Below, one piece after another: positions 34,130 through 45,604 of a stretch of DNA of 64,000 bases. The position numbers and the translations under genes were made by a program. Origin of the DNA: [Phialemoniopsis] sp. UDSM-2020 (taxonomy: Eukaryota; Ascomycota; Sordariomycetes; Thyridiales; Thyridiaceae); NCBI GenBank assembly GCA_018873225.1, contig JAEILZ010000001.1:1240001-1304000 (forward strand), read 5' to 3'. Below the pieces are notes generated by a model. That model searched no databases and was not told the origin of the DNA. It was given only the letters and a program-made list of their open reading frames with translations. The first letter of the stretch is position 1; the number at the start of each line of letters is the position of its first letter.

Positions 34130-37025
34130 CTTGTCGCCGGGCTGGTTCGCCTTTCAATAAAGGCGTTTTGTTTCGATGCGACAATAGAGTCGGGTTGGTT
34201 TGGGGGTGATGTTTCCGAAAGGAAAGGGTGAGAGGAGAGAGAGGTCGAGGTTAAGGTAAGGTCAAAGGAAAGGGCCTAGTACTGGAGCAGGCAAAAAGTC
34301 CCCAATTGGTACTTCGTTGCTCGGCGATGCAGAAATTTGTGGTGTCCTGGTGGAGCTGACTTTTTGGTGCCCTTTTTTTCTCCTCTACCCTGCTGTTTCT
34401 ACCCTGCCTGAAAGCCTGGCAAGGCCTTTGGCAAAGTACCTTTCCTAAGCGGGTACCCGGAAGGATACTTTGATTGTGCTAAAAGGTACTTAAAAGGTGC
34501 CTATTTACCCTGCTAATGTTGGGGCACCATGGGTGCTGGCACTGCTGGGGAGCATTGAGATGAGCTGGAGGTCACTGCTTTCCGCAATTGCTCACGTTGG
34601 TTTCCGGCACTGTCCTCGCAATTGCGTGATTCCCTAGGTACTTCGCTGCACCCCGATACTTGTCCAGCTCTTGGTTTCTTTGTCTCTTTGCAGTGAGAGA
34701 ATCTGAAATACAAGTACTCCGTGCTGAGATACACACAGCAACCCACCCCACACTGTCACACCTCGATTGATTTCTCGACTTTCCCCAATTAATTCGCAGA
34801 GCTTTTTGTGTGTGTGGTATCCTAAGTTTTTGGTGTCTTGACTTTAGGGCTCACTTTTTATACGCAAAAGTTGGGATATGACGCTGGACTGTGTAATCGC
34901 ATCTTACAGAGAAAGAAGTAACTTGCAGATGGACACTCCATCTGAAGATGCATCCGTAGATTCTACATTCTTCCCATTGACTTCTGGATCGCCAAAAGAC
35001 TCGACCTCGGTCTGAAACCGCTTCTTTGCGCTCTAACCACGAAACCCCGGATACCGAGAGATTGACTTGCATTCGAAAAGTGGAAGGGCTGGCTGGTCTG
35101 ATTCTCCGCTATTGCGCCAAGCGAGACCTGGCTCGAGTCTGACTCGGCGCTATTTCACAGTGCGGCCATTGGGAGGTGAACCTCCCGGCTCATCTCTGCC
35201 GGCACCGGATTGGTGCTGCAAGTCAAGCCTCAAGCTTACCCTAGCTGTCCAAGCTGTCCAACCTCAAGTCCAATATGGTGTTTGAGCAATGAGTTCAACT
35301 TGCAACGAGGCACTTGTATGGAAGCAAACGTGTTTCATGTCTTCTGCAGTACTCTGTCGTCTCAACAGAATCAACCACCAAACTGGTCTCAATACAAACC
35401 ACCAGTACTATTCTGCTACTTGCTTGTTTAATTGCAACGTGCCTCAACAGACAGCGCCTTCATCTTCCGAGCAGAGCCAAGGAGACGAGAAGGACCTATT
35501 TACTATCATTTTTGTTTCATTTTTTCTTTACACTACTACTAATGGCACAACGAGCCCGGTTTTCGTGCATGCACAAAGAACCCTCGCCTGCTGGTTGACG
35601 AGCCTAGAGTTTTGTGCATGCCCCTTGCTGAACTTACCTAGTGTTGACGCCCAACTCCCTCGCAAAGGCAAACAAATACATTCAAGAAGAACAAAACACA
35701 ATTCGGCCAGTATACATGACCCAGTCCCGCAATTGCCGAAGCAGCAACAACATTGTGCGTCTAGCCGCGAGAGATGATTGGAAGCTGGGCAGTGGACAGT
35801 AGAGACAGCGGCCAGAATGCTCAGAGAAAGGGGTCGAAACAAGCCACAAGTACGACCGAAAACCAGTAGTCTCTTCTGTCGGAAATAATGAACAAGAAAT
35901 ATATTGAAAGTGACAGGGTTTCGTGCCAAGCCGATTGAGGGAGAAAGGGCTGCAACGATACAAAAGGGCAACTCATAGTAGAAGAAGAAATGACAGTAAA
36001 CGCAGCAAACAGGGGAGGGTTGAATCATTGGTAATTTCGCTCACGGTGATGATAGAAAGAGCCTCGTCCTGACGGATGGGGATGCCAGTGTCGAAAGAGA
36101 AGGTTCAGTACATGGTTTGTTTTTGGGTTCCAGGTACAGGAGACCTGATCCGTGGCAACAGTCGGACAATGTGGTGCGAACCTTGCTGTCCCAGGGTTTG
36201 ATAGCGTCCTGTTCAACCGGAAATGGCCCGTCGGAGTCGTCGAGAACACTAAGATATTGCCAAAAACATGTCATCCCTTTTACGAAAAGACACAGACATA
36301 TCCCGGTTTCGGGTCCAGAGCTGTTGTGGGTTGCCGCTGATAATTTCTTTTGTTTGTTTTGCTACAAAGCCATGAACTTTTGATGATCCAAAAACGCCTA
36401 TAAATGTGACCAAATGAGGACAACAGTCCGACTATGACCTTTGCCAGTACCAGGATGATGTGACAGGACAAGCCGGACGGATGCCGGGGTGGTCGGGCGC
36501 CGCTGAGCTGCTCCTGGAGATTGGCCGTCCTGGAGTGGTATCTGTCGTGATTTTTTGTGCTGCCGTTCATCGTGGACCGTCCAGATGGCGACAAATGTAT
36601 AATATGTACTGAAGTAGGTTGGAAACAGAAAGGTCGAAATATCCAATTGCACCTCCATGAGTGCGCCACCATAACACAAGACAAGCCATCCCACCCCTTC
36701 CATGCAAAATGCTTTTTTGTTGGGTATCAAAAGGTTTTTTCCCCGCCGTATTTGAATTTTTGTTTGTCCCCGTGATGCTAACGATGTTTGATTAAAGGTC
36801 GTTTCTCATAAGCCGCTTTGATAGGTGCTGGATTCCCTCTTGAACGCCTGTTCTCGGCCCGCGCTGGGTCGAAAACTTAATCTCGAAGATATCTTCGTTG
36901 ATTCGTATGCGCATGAAGAAAAGTGCCTAGGTCAAATTATTTGACCCGGTCGAGGAAAGCAAAGACTAAAAGCCGCCGCTCTAGATTACGCGTATGAGTC
37001 GTAGAGTAGATAGGGGGTGAGGAGA
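34130..37025. other. 2.9-kb region without recognisable genes
   Basis: It lies between the start of the Stm1-like gene and the 3' end of the second bZIP gene, both on the minus strand. It contains only short frames in all phases. A homopolymer- and T-rich part (about 34370-34480) looks like the Stm1-like gene promoter. No repeats or RNA genes are recognised. Confidence 0.35.
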
Positions 37026-38642
37026 CTATCTCATGTTGCTGGTGTCGAAGGAAAACTGAGTGGGAAAGGCCATGCTTGCACTCAGGCCGAAAGGATCCCA
37101 GTCGATGCCGGGATCCAGCAGTTGGGTCATGGAAGGGTAGTTGCCGTGGGGAGTGTGCGCAGAAGAACCGTCGCCGGGGGGGACTGTCGTGGCCGGGCTG
37201 GAAAGGGCAATCTGCTGCGCTTCTGTCGAGTAAGGTCCTCCGGGATAGGGGCCGGGGCCTGAGGGGGTTTCCGCTTGGTCGCCTTGGTCTTCCATCATGT
37301 CGGCGGCGGCGTCGTATTCCTGTTCTACACACAATTATGAATCCTAGGACTACAGAGTTCTATTAAAACGCGAGGAGAGGGGTCAACTTGCCGAGCTGCT
37401 CAATGTGATTCTGGAAGGCCGGGGTCGGGTAGTAAGCGGCACTGTTCATGTTGGCAGCAGCGCGCATGCCGCCGGCCTGCTGCGCTGCTTGCATCTGTGG
37501 AGGCATCTGGCGTGGGGCTGCCGGGTGGGGCATGCCGGCCATGTTAGGCATCTGGCCTGCTTGGTGAGGTTTCATGGGAGCAGTGATGGGCGGCATCCCG
37601 GGTCGCATGGAAGCTGCCGATGTGGGATCGGCACCAGACTGGGTGGGAGAGGCACCGAAGACCGAATTGGTAGCCGTCGGTGATGCGGAGTGAGAGGAGG
37701 GAGTCGGGCGGTTCTTGGGAGAGGCAACGGCCGAAGCAGGATTCTGCAGGGGCGGAGGCAGTGCACCCATGCCTGGCTCCATCTTTGGTGCAATGCTCGA
37801 GGCGGACCGACGCGCATGATGGCGATTGAGGATGGCACGTGGGATTGGCGGGGGCTGGACGAGGTTCTGTGGCATATGAGTCGGGCCAAGGTTTGGGCTT
37901 CCAGTCTTGGCACGAAGTTCAGCCTGGACATCGATGCCTAGATGGTGGAGATGAAATGTTAGCATCAAGGAGTCCATGACTATGGTGGCAAGAGTTGTTC
38001 AAGATATCAACTTTTGAGGAGCTCACACCGGGGTCGGAACGTGTGATAGACCGGTATGCCAAAGCCAATATTGCATGATGATAACTGGAGGTGGTAGCTT
38101 ACCTTTCTCGAGCAGGATTCTTTCCAGAAGAGAGTTCTTGTAGCGAAGCATCAGACACTCGTCAGCGGCGTGTCGATGGGCAGCCTGGAGGTTGTGGAGA
38201 TTCTGCTCATGGACACGAATAGTCTCCTCAAGCTGCTTGATGTACTCGGTGCGTCTCTCGCGAAACGCGGCCTGAGCTTGCCTGTTACGCTGCTTCCTCT
38301 CCTCAGAAGTCGCATAGATCTAGGGGGCCAAGGTCAGAGAGCGAGCTTCTATGCAAGAGAACCGCAGGGCAATAACACTGGTAGCGCCGTAGTCGAGCGA
38401 TGCAGACGCAGGACTGCGGAGGTGCAGGAGGGATAGGTGACGAGAAAGGGCTTGAATCACACGACGGAACTTACAGGCTTTCGTCCACCCTTGCGTTTGG
38501 GTTGCTGGTTCTCCTGGGCTGCATTGCCGGCAGCATTGGGGTTGCCGGCGGGCCCGGGTTCCCCCTCCGGGCTGGAGCCTACCGACTCTTCAGAATCATC
38601 CTTGGTGGGATCTTTCTTGTCGATAGACATCTTGTCTGCCAT
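37026..38642 (-). CDS. bZIP transcription factor
   Basis: Four exons: 38642-38475, 38319-38103, 37937-37392 and 37324-37026, with introns of 155, 165, 67 nt. The product is 409 aa. The third intron uses a GC donor (GCAAGT), a known minor class. The basic region is RKQRNRQAQAAFRERR at about 64-79, with the invariant Asn68 and Arg76, followed by the zipper YIKQLEETIRVHEQNLHNLQAAHRHAADECLML and a conserved extension LLERILLEKGIDVQAEL. The rest is Pro/Gln/Met-rich and likely activates transcription. The first 56 residues are acidic with a KRKGGRKP basic patch. The basic-region subtype AAFRERRTEYI is shared by a conserved group of ascomycete developmental regulators. The start ATG 38642 is the first in frame. 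Confidence 0.9.
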
Positions 38643-41600
38643 ATCCCCAGCTGGGTCAGAGACGTTTGCCGCAAAGGGCGGCAAGCGCCTCAATCTCTTC
38701 TAAAAGAGGAAGGGAGCAACCTTCTCCAGGTGATGTTCCTTGGAGATGCAAAAAGTGGGACGACAAGAGGTCTTGTTATTCAAACCTCAAGTCAAGAAAG
38801 TGCGGGGCAAGAGACAGCAATCCCTGGTTCCTGGGCGTGAGAGCCAAGAGGTGAGACGATATGTCGCAAGGCTGTGACTGGTCGACGGCGACGACGACAC
38901 CGACGAGGTCGACGACGACAACGACGACAAAGACGCCGTGTTGCGCGCGAAGAAAAAAACACTGGCTTGTTTTGTTTGCGACACTCCACCCCTGGGTCTA
39001 TCCGTGTCTCCAAGCAAGCAAGGGACAACGGTTGCACAGTGATTATCGCAAGCTATTGAGGGGTACAAGCTTTTTTGCTGGGCTGGCGGTTTCCCCAGAA
39101 AAAAAAAACTCCGGTAGAGGTCAAGCCGAGAAGGGTTTCAAGGCCTTCGTGTGGCGCCAATCAATGGATTCATGGAGAATCTGGGGGTCCCGACAGGCTG
39201 GGCCTGATGTGAATGGTCAATGGACGTGTATTCCCCAGATGATAAGAGCCGAAGGAACTCGTGGAAGCGGGTTCCTGACTTTTCTCCAAAGAGGTTTTCG
39301 AGTGTCAGAGATAAGGCAAGACGGTGGTGGTAGTGAGTTGTGTGTGTGTAAAAAAAAAGCAGAAGACTGGGTTGGTTTTATGTAATGTTAATAGGGTCGG
39401 TCGGGGCACCACCAAACAAGCGCAGACAAGACAAGACCAGACAGGCAGGCTAGGGACCATCAATCCCTCATAATAAGTATCCTGGGCGCCCCATCCCAGT
39501 CAGTCCTAGGGGAGGAAAAAAAACGAGCGAGAGGGGAGGCAGCGAGTCCAAGCAGCAGCAGCACGCACCAGCAAGCAAGTCAGCTGGGTGGATGTGGACT
39601 GGGTGACTGGATGCAGCCCAAAAAATCCAGTCCAACCCCTCCCGGGAACAATGGACGGATCTGTCTTTATGGCGCCCCTACTCGACACTCTTGGTTTTGT
39701 CCCTCTCCACTCTGTGGGTCGATGGATCTCTTGTTCAAAGTGCGCAAACCGCTAGCGCCGTCAGTGAGAACACCTCCTCTCGAGGAACAACGTTCACGAC
39801 TCGTTGGCCTTGGTGGGACGGGACGCGCGCACTCACAGGCTGTCTACCTGAAGTACTTCGTACATACGTCCTTGCCCGCTTGCCCGCACTGCCTGCCTTG
39901 TGTCAAAACCTGCCGTTGCATTCCCAGGTGCCACCACTCGCGCTCACGCGCTATAAAAGAGAAGGAAAAACTCTTCACTTGCGGCCACGCCGGTTGGTGG
40001 ACTTTGGGGGTGCAGCAGCCAGCTTCTGAATGGGTGGATGGATGGAGATGTACATGGACATCGACTTGGAATTCATGCCATCGCCAGGAAGGCTTTGCCT
40101 CAGGGATGACGGTTATCCTTAGAAAAATCCAACAAAACCCCCTCGCCTTCTCCAATGGGGTCACTCATTAGCTGCAGGACCGACGCTGCCGCTAGCTCGG
40201 CGGTAGAATGCTTCGCGAACCTGGAGAACGCAAAGGAGATCACCATCATCATCGCGCAGGTCCTGGCCTGTACGTATACGGCATACCGAGAGGGCGAGCC
40301 TAGTGACTTGTTGGTTCTGCGACTAAAATGGTACCAATCTCTGCAAAACCCCATCTTCCCCATGAACAAATCCCCCAATCCTCGACATGGACATGCTCGA
40401 GGCTGCCCAGGGTGCGCGTGGGGGTTTTCTGATATGATTACGCGCGCCAAAAACCCTGGCACATAGATTGTAGTCAAGCCACAAAGCACCCCCGTGAAGA
40501 GGTTATCTGGCAGTCGTGGGAGAGAAATCTTCAACAAATCTCAGAGTTTGCATGCAGCACAGACACACTCTCAGGTCCTCGAGGCGGGCTCGAAGGAGGT
40601 GTCTTCTGCGAGCCAAGCCCTTTCGATCAAAAAGACTGGGCGGTTTTACTCCGCTCGCCAGGTGGGCCCGAAGTCGGCGGGCCCATCCAACAAGCGAGCA
40701 CAAGAAGCAGCTCGAGTCCTCCGCTGCCGCCGCCCGCTGCCAGTGGAGGAAGCAAGAGTGTGTGGCCTTGGACCATCTCATTGATCCATCCAGTCAGCCA
40801 TCACATCTGCACATAAGCGACATCAAGAGAGATTCGCCTCCAGCACGGCTCGAGATAGCACCTGTGCATTAGCTGGGTTTGAAGTTGGCATCCCCGGCTC
40901 GTCGAGAAAGATGGATTGATTGCATGCAGTGTGGGGAAGAAGGTTACACGGCAGGCCTGGAAACAAACCCGACGTCCACTGGAAACGACAGCGAGATCGG
41001 GTTGGAGTGAACCAAAGGCAGAGCTGGCAAGCTTGCAAGCCACCATGCTGTCTGGCTGCGCTTTGGGTGGTCTGAGACCAGAACTGGCGGCGGCAAAGCT
41101 GGTCGACAAAAATTGGTTGATCACCTGAGATGGGGGACAGGGGTGGGCAGCAGCACCGAGGCCCCAGTCAGTCCCTGACTCCTTGATCCGCCAGTGCCGC
41201 CTCTCGCCAAGCACAATGTCTTGGCAAATACATTTCTCATCTCAGATGACCCCTCCTTCGGTGCTCCCATTCTCATCAGAGCTCTGTCGGAGTACAAGAT
41301 GGAAGTCTTGACGAGTGAGCTTGTTGCAGGCGTAGTTAGATCAACGAACGCCAGCACCAGGCTGTCGAGTGAAGCCATAACACGATTATATCACTGTGGA
41401 GGCCAAGTCTGTCGAAGGTCTTCTGCCGATGAACCCTGTCGCTATGTCAGTCTCATATGCCTACAGGCCATCTCTCGAGACAGGCCAAGGACTGTTTCAA
41501 TGCAGGGCATCTAGATACTGTCTCTGGCTTTTATGACCCCAGCCCGAGGAGCATATGTGCTGGACTCTTTGAGTAAGGGAGCCAGGTAGTTTCCCAGCTG

Positions 41601-42761
41601 CACCTGGCCCAGATCAGGCTGTGTCCGGCTCCTTAGACACCGCACACACTCTGAGCAGACTGTAGTGCTTGGTATGCATAACGATCCTACCAGCATCTAC
41701 TGCCGACTCCTCTTCCGTTGATAGCTTGAGGGCTATCGTGTAATCGCATAGGGCTGGATCAATTCAGCATCACACATTGTGATTCACCGGGGCGAAACTC
41801 TGATTGAGCCGGTGATGATTATCAATATCTTCTTCCGGGGCAGATTTCTGGTGGCGATGCTTGAGATGAGAGCTTATGCAAGTGGCTTGAGCTAGGCGGC
41901 ATCCGCATGTTGGATGGGAACTTGCATCTCCTCGGAGAGCCAGAGCACCAATCAAGACACTGCTGAATAAATCGCTGAATGGAGATAAAGAGCTGGGCCA
42001 ATGACTCTTCCTCACCCCCAAGTGGGTGTCAGAATGGTTGACGGTTTTCCTTGTGGATGAACCTCGATCATTAACTGATCAACCAGGATTATCCCACTAC
42101 CTAAGCATGAATGGATGATTCAGTCTGTTATCAATTTGGGTAGAGATTGATCCAAAACCGTCAACCTTTCTGACAACCCACTTGACCCCCAACAGACCTG
42201 TTGATATCAGAGGCTGATTTTTTGAGGTCGACATGGCATTTCGTCATGGCAGGCGTGGTTACTGGGCCACTGGTTTGAGCGACGGGTAATCCGTGTAAAT
42301 CATGATGCTGCCAGTCAGGGCTGTGATGCAATCCGCGTCCAGGAAAGGTGGTGCTGTAACAAGGGACGCGGCCGCTTGCAGTGGACGGAATCAGTGGGGC
42401 CACCTCCAGACTGACAGCATCAGCCCACTAAAAAACGTTACGCGGGTGCCGGATGGTGGTCTAGGCCCCGAAACACCTGATTGGTCTCGCGACCCCAAAG
42501 TAAACAAAGGCAGACCCCCTCGTGTACACTCGCCCTGCTCTTATGTGCTTATTTACTTTCCAGCATTGGACAAACACCCCTACTCCTGGCGCGTGTTTCC
42601 CCAGGCATTGACATCATTTGCATTCCCACTCTTGCTAATTACTCTTCAGTATCGCCATTGGGGATACTCTCACCCTCTTGATCACGGTTCATCGAACCTC
42701 ATATCCCACCCAAACAACTCACCTCGCTCGCTGGAAGCCCAACCCAAATTTCCTCGACACG
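38643..42761. other. 4.1-kb region without recognisable genes, carrying element copy 2
   Basis: A divergent spacer between the bZIP and the KEN-box protein genes. It contains the miniature element at 42019-42184 and otherwise only short frames. Two of these start with ATG and look faintly coding (40155-40466 plus strand, 41378-41121 minus strand), but I find no family signature for either. The promoters of both flanking genes must lie here. Confidence 0.45.
42019..42184 (-). mobile_element. Miniature inverted-repeat element, copy 2
   Basis: 166 bp, in inverted orientation relative to copies 1 and 3. Both ends read CAAGTGGGT inward: left CAAGTGGGTGTCAGAATGG; right, on the other strand, CAAGTGGGTTGTCAGAAAGG. 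The first 30 bp of the two ends are near-identical apart from one inserted base. It is flanked on both sides by the direct repeat ACCCC (42014-42018 and 42185-42189), a perfect 5-bp target-site duplication. No coding capacity. Confidence 0.85.
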
Positions 42762-44978
42762 ATGTCGCCTTTGCGACGTCGTTCCGCCCGTTTGGCGAGC
42801 GTCCAAAAGGTATGTCTGCTTCTCGTAAGCTATGTTTGTCTTATCCATTCCGCGATATTGACAAGGCCATTCTCTTAGACGCCAAAGGCATCTACGCCTC
42901 AGCCAAACCTCGCTGCTCTCCAAGAGCAACCCGAAATCACAGAGACGAGCCCATCTCCTAACCATGATGCGGCTCCCTCTTCACCGCCTCCGCGCACACC
43001 CGCCAAATCCACCCCTCCAAAGCTCCCTATGTCCGAGATGCATCCCAGCAAGGTCCATCCTTCTATGACCTCTGCGCCCTCCTCCGCCCTGCGATTGGGC
43101 TTCTCCGACATCCAACCTGCCGAGGGCCCAGCGTCTCGTGATCAACCTTCGGGCGTCACGCAGTCGACCCCCTCCAAAACCAACCTTCCGTCTTCGCCTT
43201 TCACCTTCCGCTTTTCTCGAGCTGCTGCAGACCTGGGTCTCAGTGGAAATGCTCAGCGTATGATGGATGAGCTGCGAGAGGAGGCCGCCAAGATCAAGGC
43301 CGACCTCGTCGCCAAGCGAGAACAGGAGAAATTGGAAGAGGAACAGGTAAAAGGCCGCAAAATTGCCCATCCTAAGGGCAAGGCTGGCCGCTATTCTGCT
43401 GTGCACATGGCCGAGTTCAAGAAGATGGACTCAATCGAGAACCACCCTTCCTCGTTCCGCGCACAAGCCGGCAGATTTACTCCTCTTACCAAGGGTGTTA
43501 AGCGCACTCAGTCCAGGGCTAACCTTGACGAGTCTGACACTCCGCGGAATAAGGGCAAGCAAGTCGCAGCTACTCCTGCCCCTGTCAAGAGGGCCAATCC
43601 TCTGTTCAACCGTGGATGTGTCTCGACGTCCAAGAAGCCCGCCGCCAGACCCGCCGAGGAGCCCGTCTCCGCCGTCAAGCGAGTCAAACAGAACATTGGT
43701 AACGACGTGTCTAGCAGCAGACCTGTATCTCGCGACGGAAGCTTCCTTCCTCGACCCACAACCGCCACAGGTAGCAAAGATTTTGGCGGTGTTCCGCGTT
43801 CGCAGACTCTTGAGTCTCTGATGACTCCGACCAAGTCTTCGGTCGCCCGTTCCCTCAGCACCAGGACGCCGACCAAGTCTGGTATTCCGACCACCCCTTC
43901 CATGGGCAGTCTCAGCGGTCTCAAGCGGTCAGCAACTACCAACAGCATTCAGAAGTCAAACGCCGAGGCCGAGGTTGCAATCACTCCTCTGAAGAGCCCA
44001 GGCCGGCTTGATAGAGTCAAGTCGATCCTTCGCGGCCGTAAGATTGCGCCTATGAAGGCGAAGAGCGCGCTTCCGCTACCTGCTGGCCCTATCTCAAAGA
44101 CGCCAATGCCGCCACGGATCGAGAAATCGCTTCCAGCGGTGCCTCTGACTACCCCCGGATGCAAGCTCGTCAAGCGTGTCGAGTTCACTCCCGACACTAA
44201 GCGAGCCGCCATTCTTCAGAACTCTCCGTCTCCCGTCAAATCGGCGATGCCAAACTCGCCCTCTCCTATCAAGTCCGCCATCCCCAAGTCGAGGTTCAAG
44301 TTCAGTACGAGCAAAGTCGAGTATCCCGCCCTAGACTCGGTCTTACGTCGCAGTGCGGAGCCCCAGGAAGAGGAGAAGGATGTTGTCTATCCCGACTTGA
44401 GTGCACACCGGCCCCTGCCTGAGCCTCCGAAGCAGAAGTCTGCCCAAGAGCCTACCGTTCCTGGCACCTTCACCTTCCGAAGCGACCATACAATCGACTT
44501 TGGCAGCACTTCGCCGACAGGCTTCGGATCTTCTCCCGGTCAAGTAAGCGTCCGCCACGTTCGCCCTTCAATCATGCCGACTGTCGGCATGCCCGGAAGT
44601 TTCCCTTGCTCCCTCTCGAGCGTCGGATCCAACAAGGAGAACAACCCGCCCGTCCCAACAATGCCCGCGGCGCCGCATGGTCTTCCCAACAAGAAGCGTC
44701 ACCGAGCCCCTGAAGATGACGAAGACGAGGAGGGACGGGATGCAGACGAGCGAGCTGCCAAGAAGCGCAGGGCGGGTCCAGTGCTGGAGGGCGAGGCCCT
44801 GCTGGCCCCGAAACTCATGGGTGTCAAGTCTCCCCAGAGAAAGATTCTTGGTAGTGCCAAGAAGCCATCGCAGATTCCAGGCTTTGCCGAGTCTCGCACG
44901 CCCAGCCCGGTCAAGAAAAAGGCCGTTCTGAGCCTAAGCCGTCTCAATATGTTGGCTCGTCCCAAGATGCGCAAGTGA
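42762..44978 (+). CDS. KEN-box, Ser/Pro-rich nuclear-type protein (unknown)
   Basis: Two exons: 42762-42809 and 42879-44978, with a 69-nt intron; 715 aa. The start MSPLRRRSARLASVQK is basic. The protein is rich in Ser, Pro, Lys and Arg and mostly disordered, apart from a predicted helix at about 145-175 (MMDELREEAAKIKADLVAKREQEKLEEE). It has more than a dozen minimal CDK or MAP-kinase sites (TPTK, SPVK, SPIK, TPSM), several bipartite basic stretches, and a KEN box at 602-604 followed by Pro, the form read by the APC/C ubiquitin ligase. A motif GTFTFRSDHTIDFG near 540 looks conserved. Expected: nuclear, cell-cycle-regulated. No known family is recognised. Confidence 0.75.
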
Positions 44979-45604
44979 GCTACAGGGCTATTATTAGATT
45001 GTTTGACACGGTTTGTGCCCATCTCTGGCACCATCAGAAGGGGCGGCATTTGTTTGACGGCGAGGCTTTCTCTATGGCTTGATCACCATATCTCGTCCAT
45101 GGTAGCGCCGCTTACGTTACACCTCCAAGAGGTACTCTTTTCGGATTGTCTCTATTTTTTCAACCTCTGTATATTATACGGTGCAGTGGTTCGTCATCTG
45201 TCTCTGTATCACTGCATCTCGGTTTTAGGGGTCACAGGGTAATGGGTACTGATCAGGGGATTCTGGGAAACAAAAAGGGGCGTACTTGCTTTTGTCTCAT
45301 GACGGCATTCAGGGACTGCAGACATAGTCTGAGTACTTGTATCAAGAAATTCAATGAATTCTACTATGACATACCTAATGCCTCAGTGATGTGGAATGTT
45401 CCTGCTCTTGGGCTGCCGGCCTCTGCTCTGGGAAGTCGCTGACCCTGGTGAGGTTGCCTTAACTCGTCAAACCCGTGAGACAATGCAGTATCTTACAACG
45501 CACACATATCATATCATCCTAGAAGCCTCGAGCAACTTATATCTACTAATAGGTATGTATAAGGTAGCTTGGTCCTCAATCACGGCCTCGCCTGCCACTG
45601 AAGC
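44979..45604. other. Intergenic region, KEN-box protein / LIM protein
   Basis: 626 bp between two plus-strand genes. It holds the KEN-box gene 3' UTR and the LIM gene promoter. Nothing else is recognised. Confidence 0.35.

Noticed and set aside
35289..35777. 162-residue frame in the 2.9-kb gap
   Set aside because: Composition like translated non-coding DNA, no signal peptide or motif.
40155..40466. Plus-strand frame starting MGSLISC, 103 residues
   Set aside because: No domain or homologue recognised and the second half has random composition.
41121..41378. Minus-strand frame starting with ATG, 85 residues
   Set aside because: Looks mildly coding but no family, no splice extension and it is alone in a gap; not enough to call a gene.
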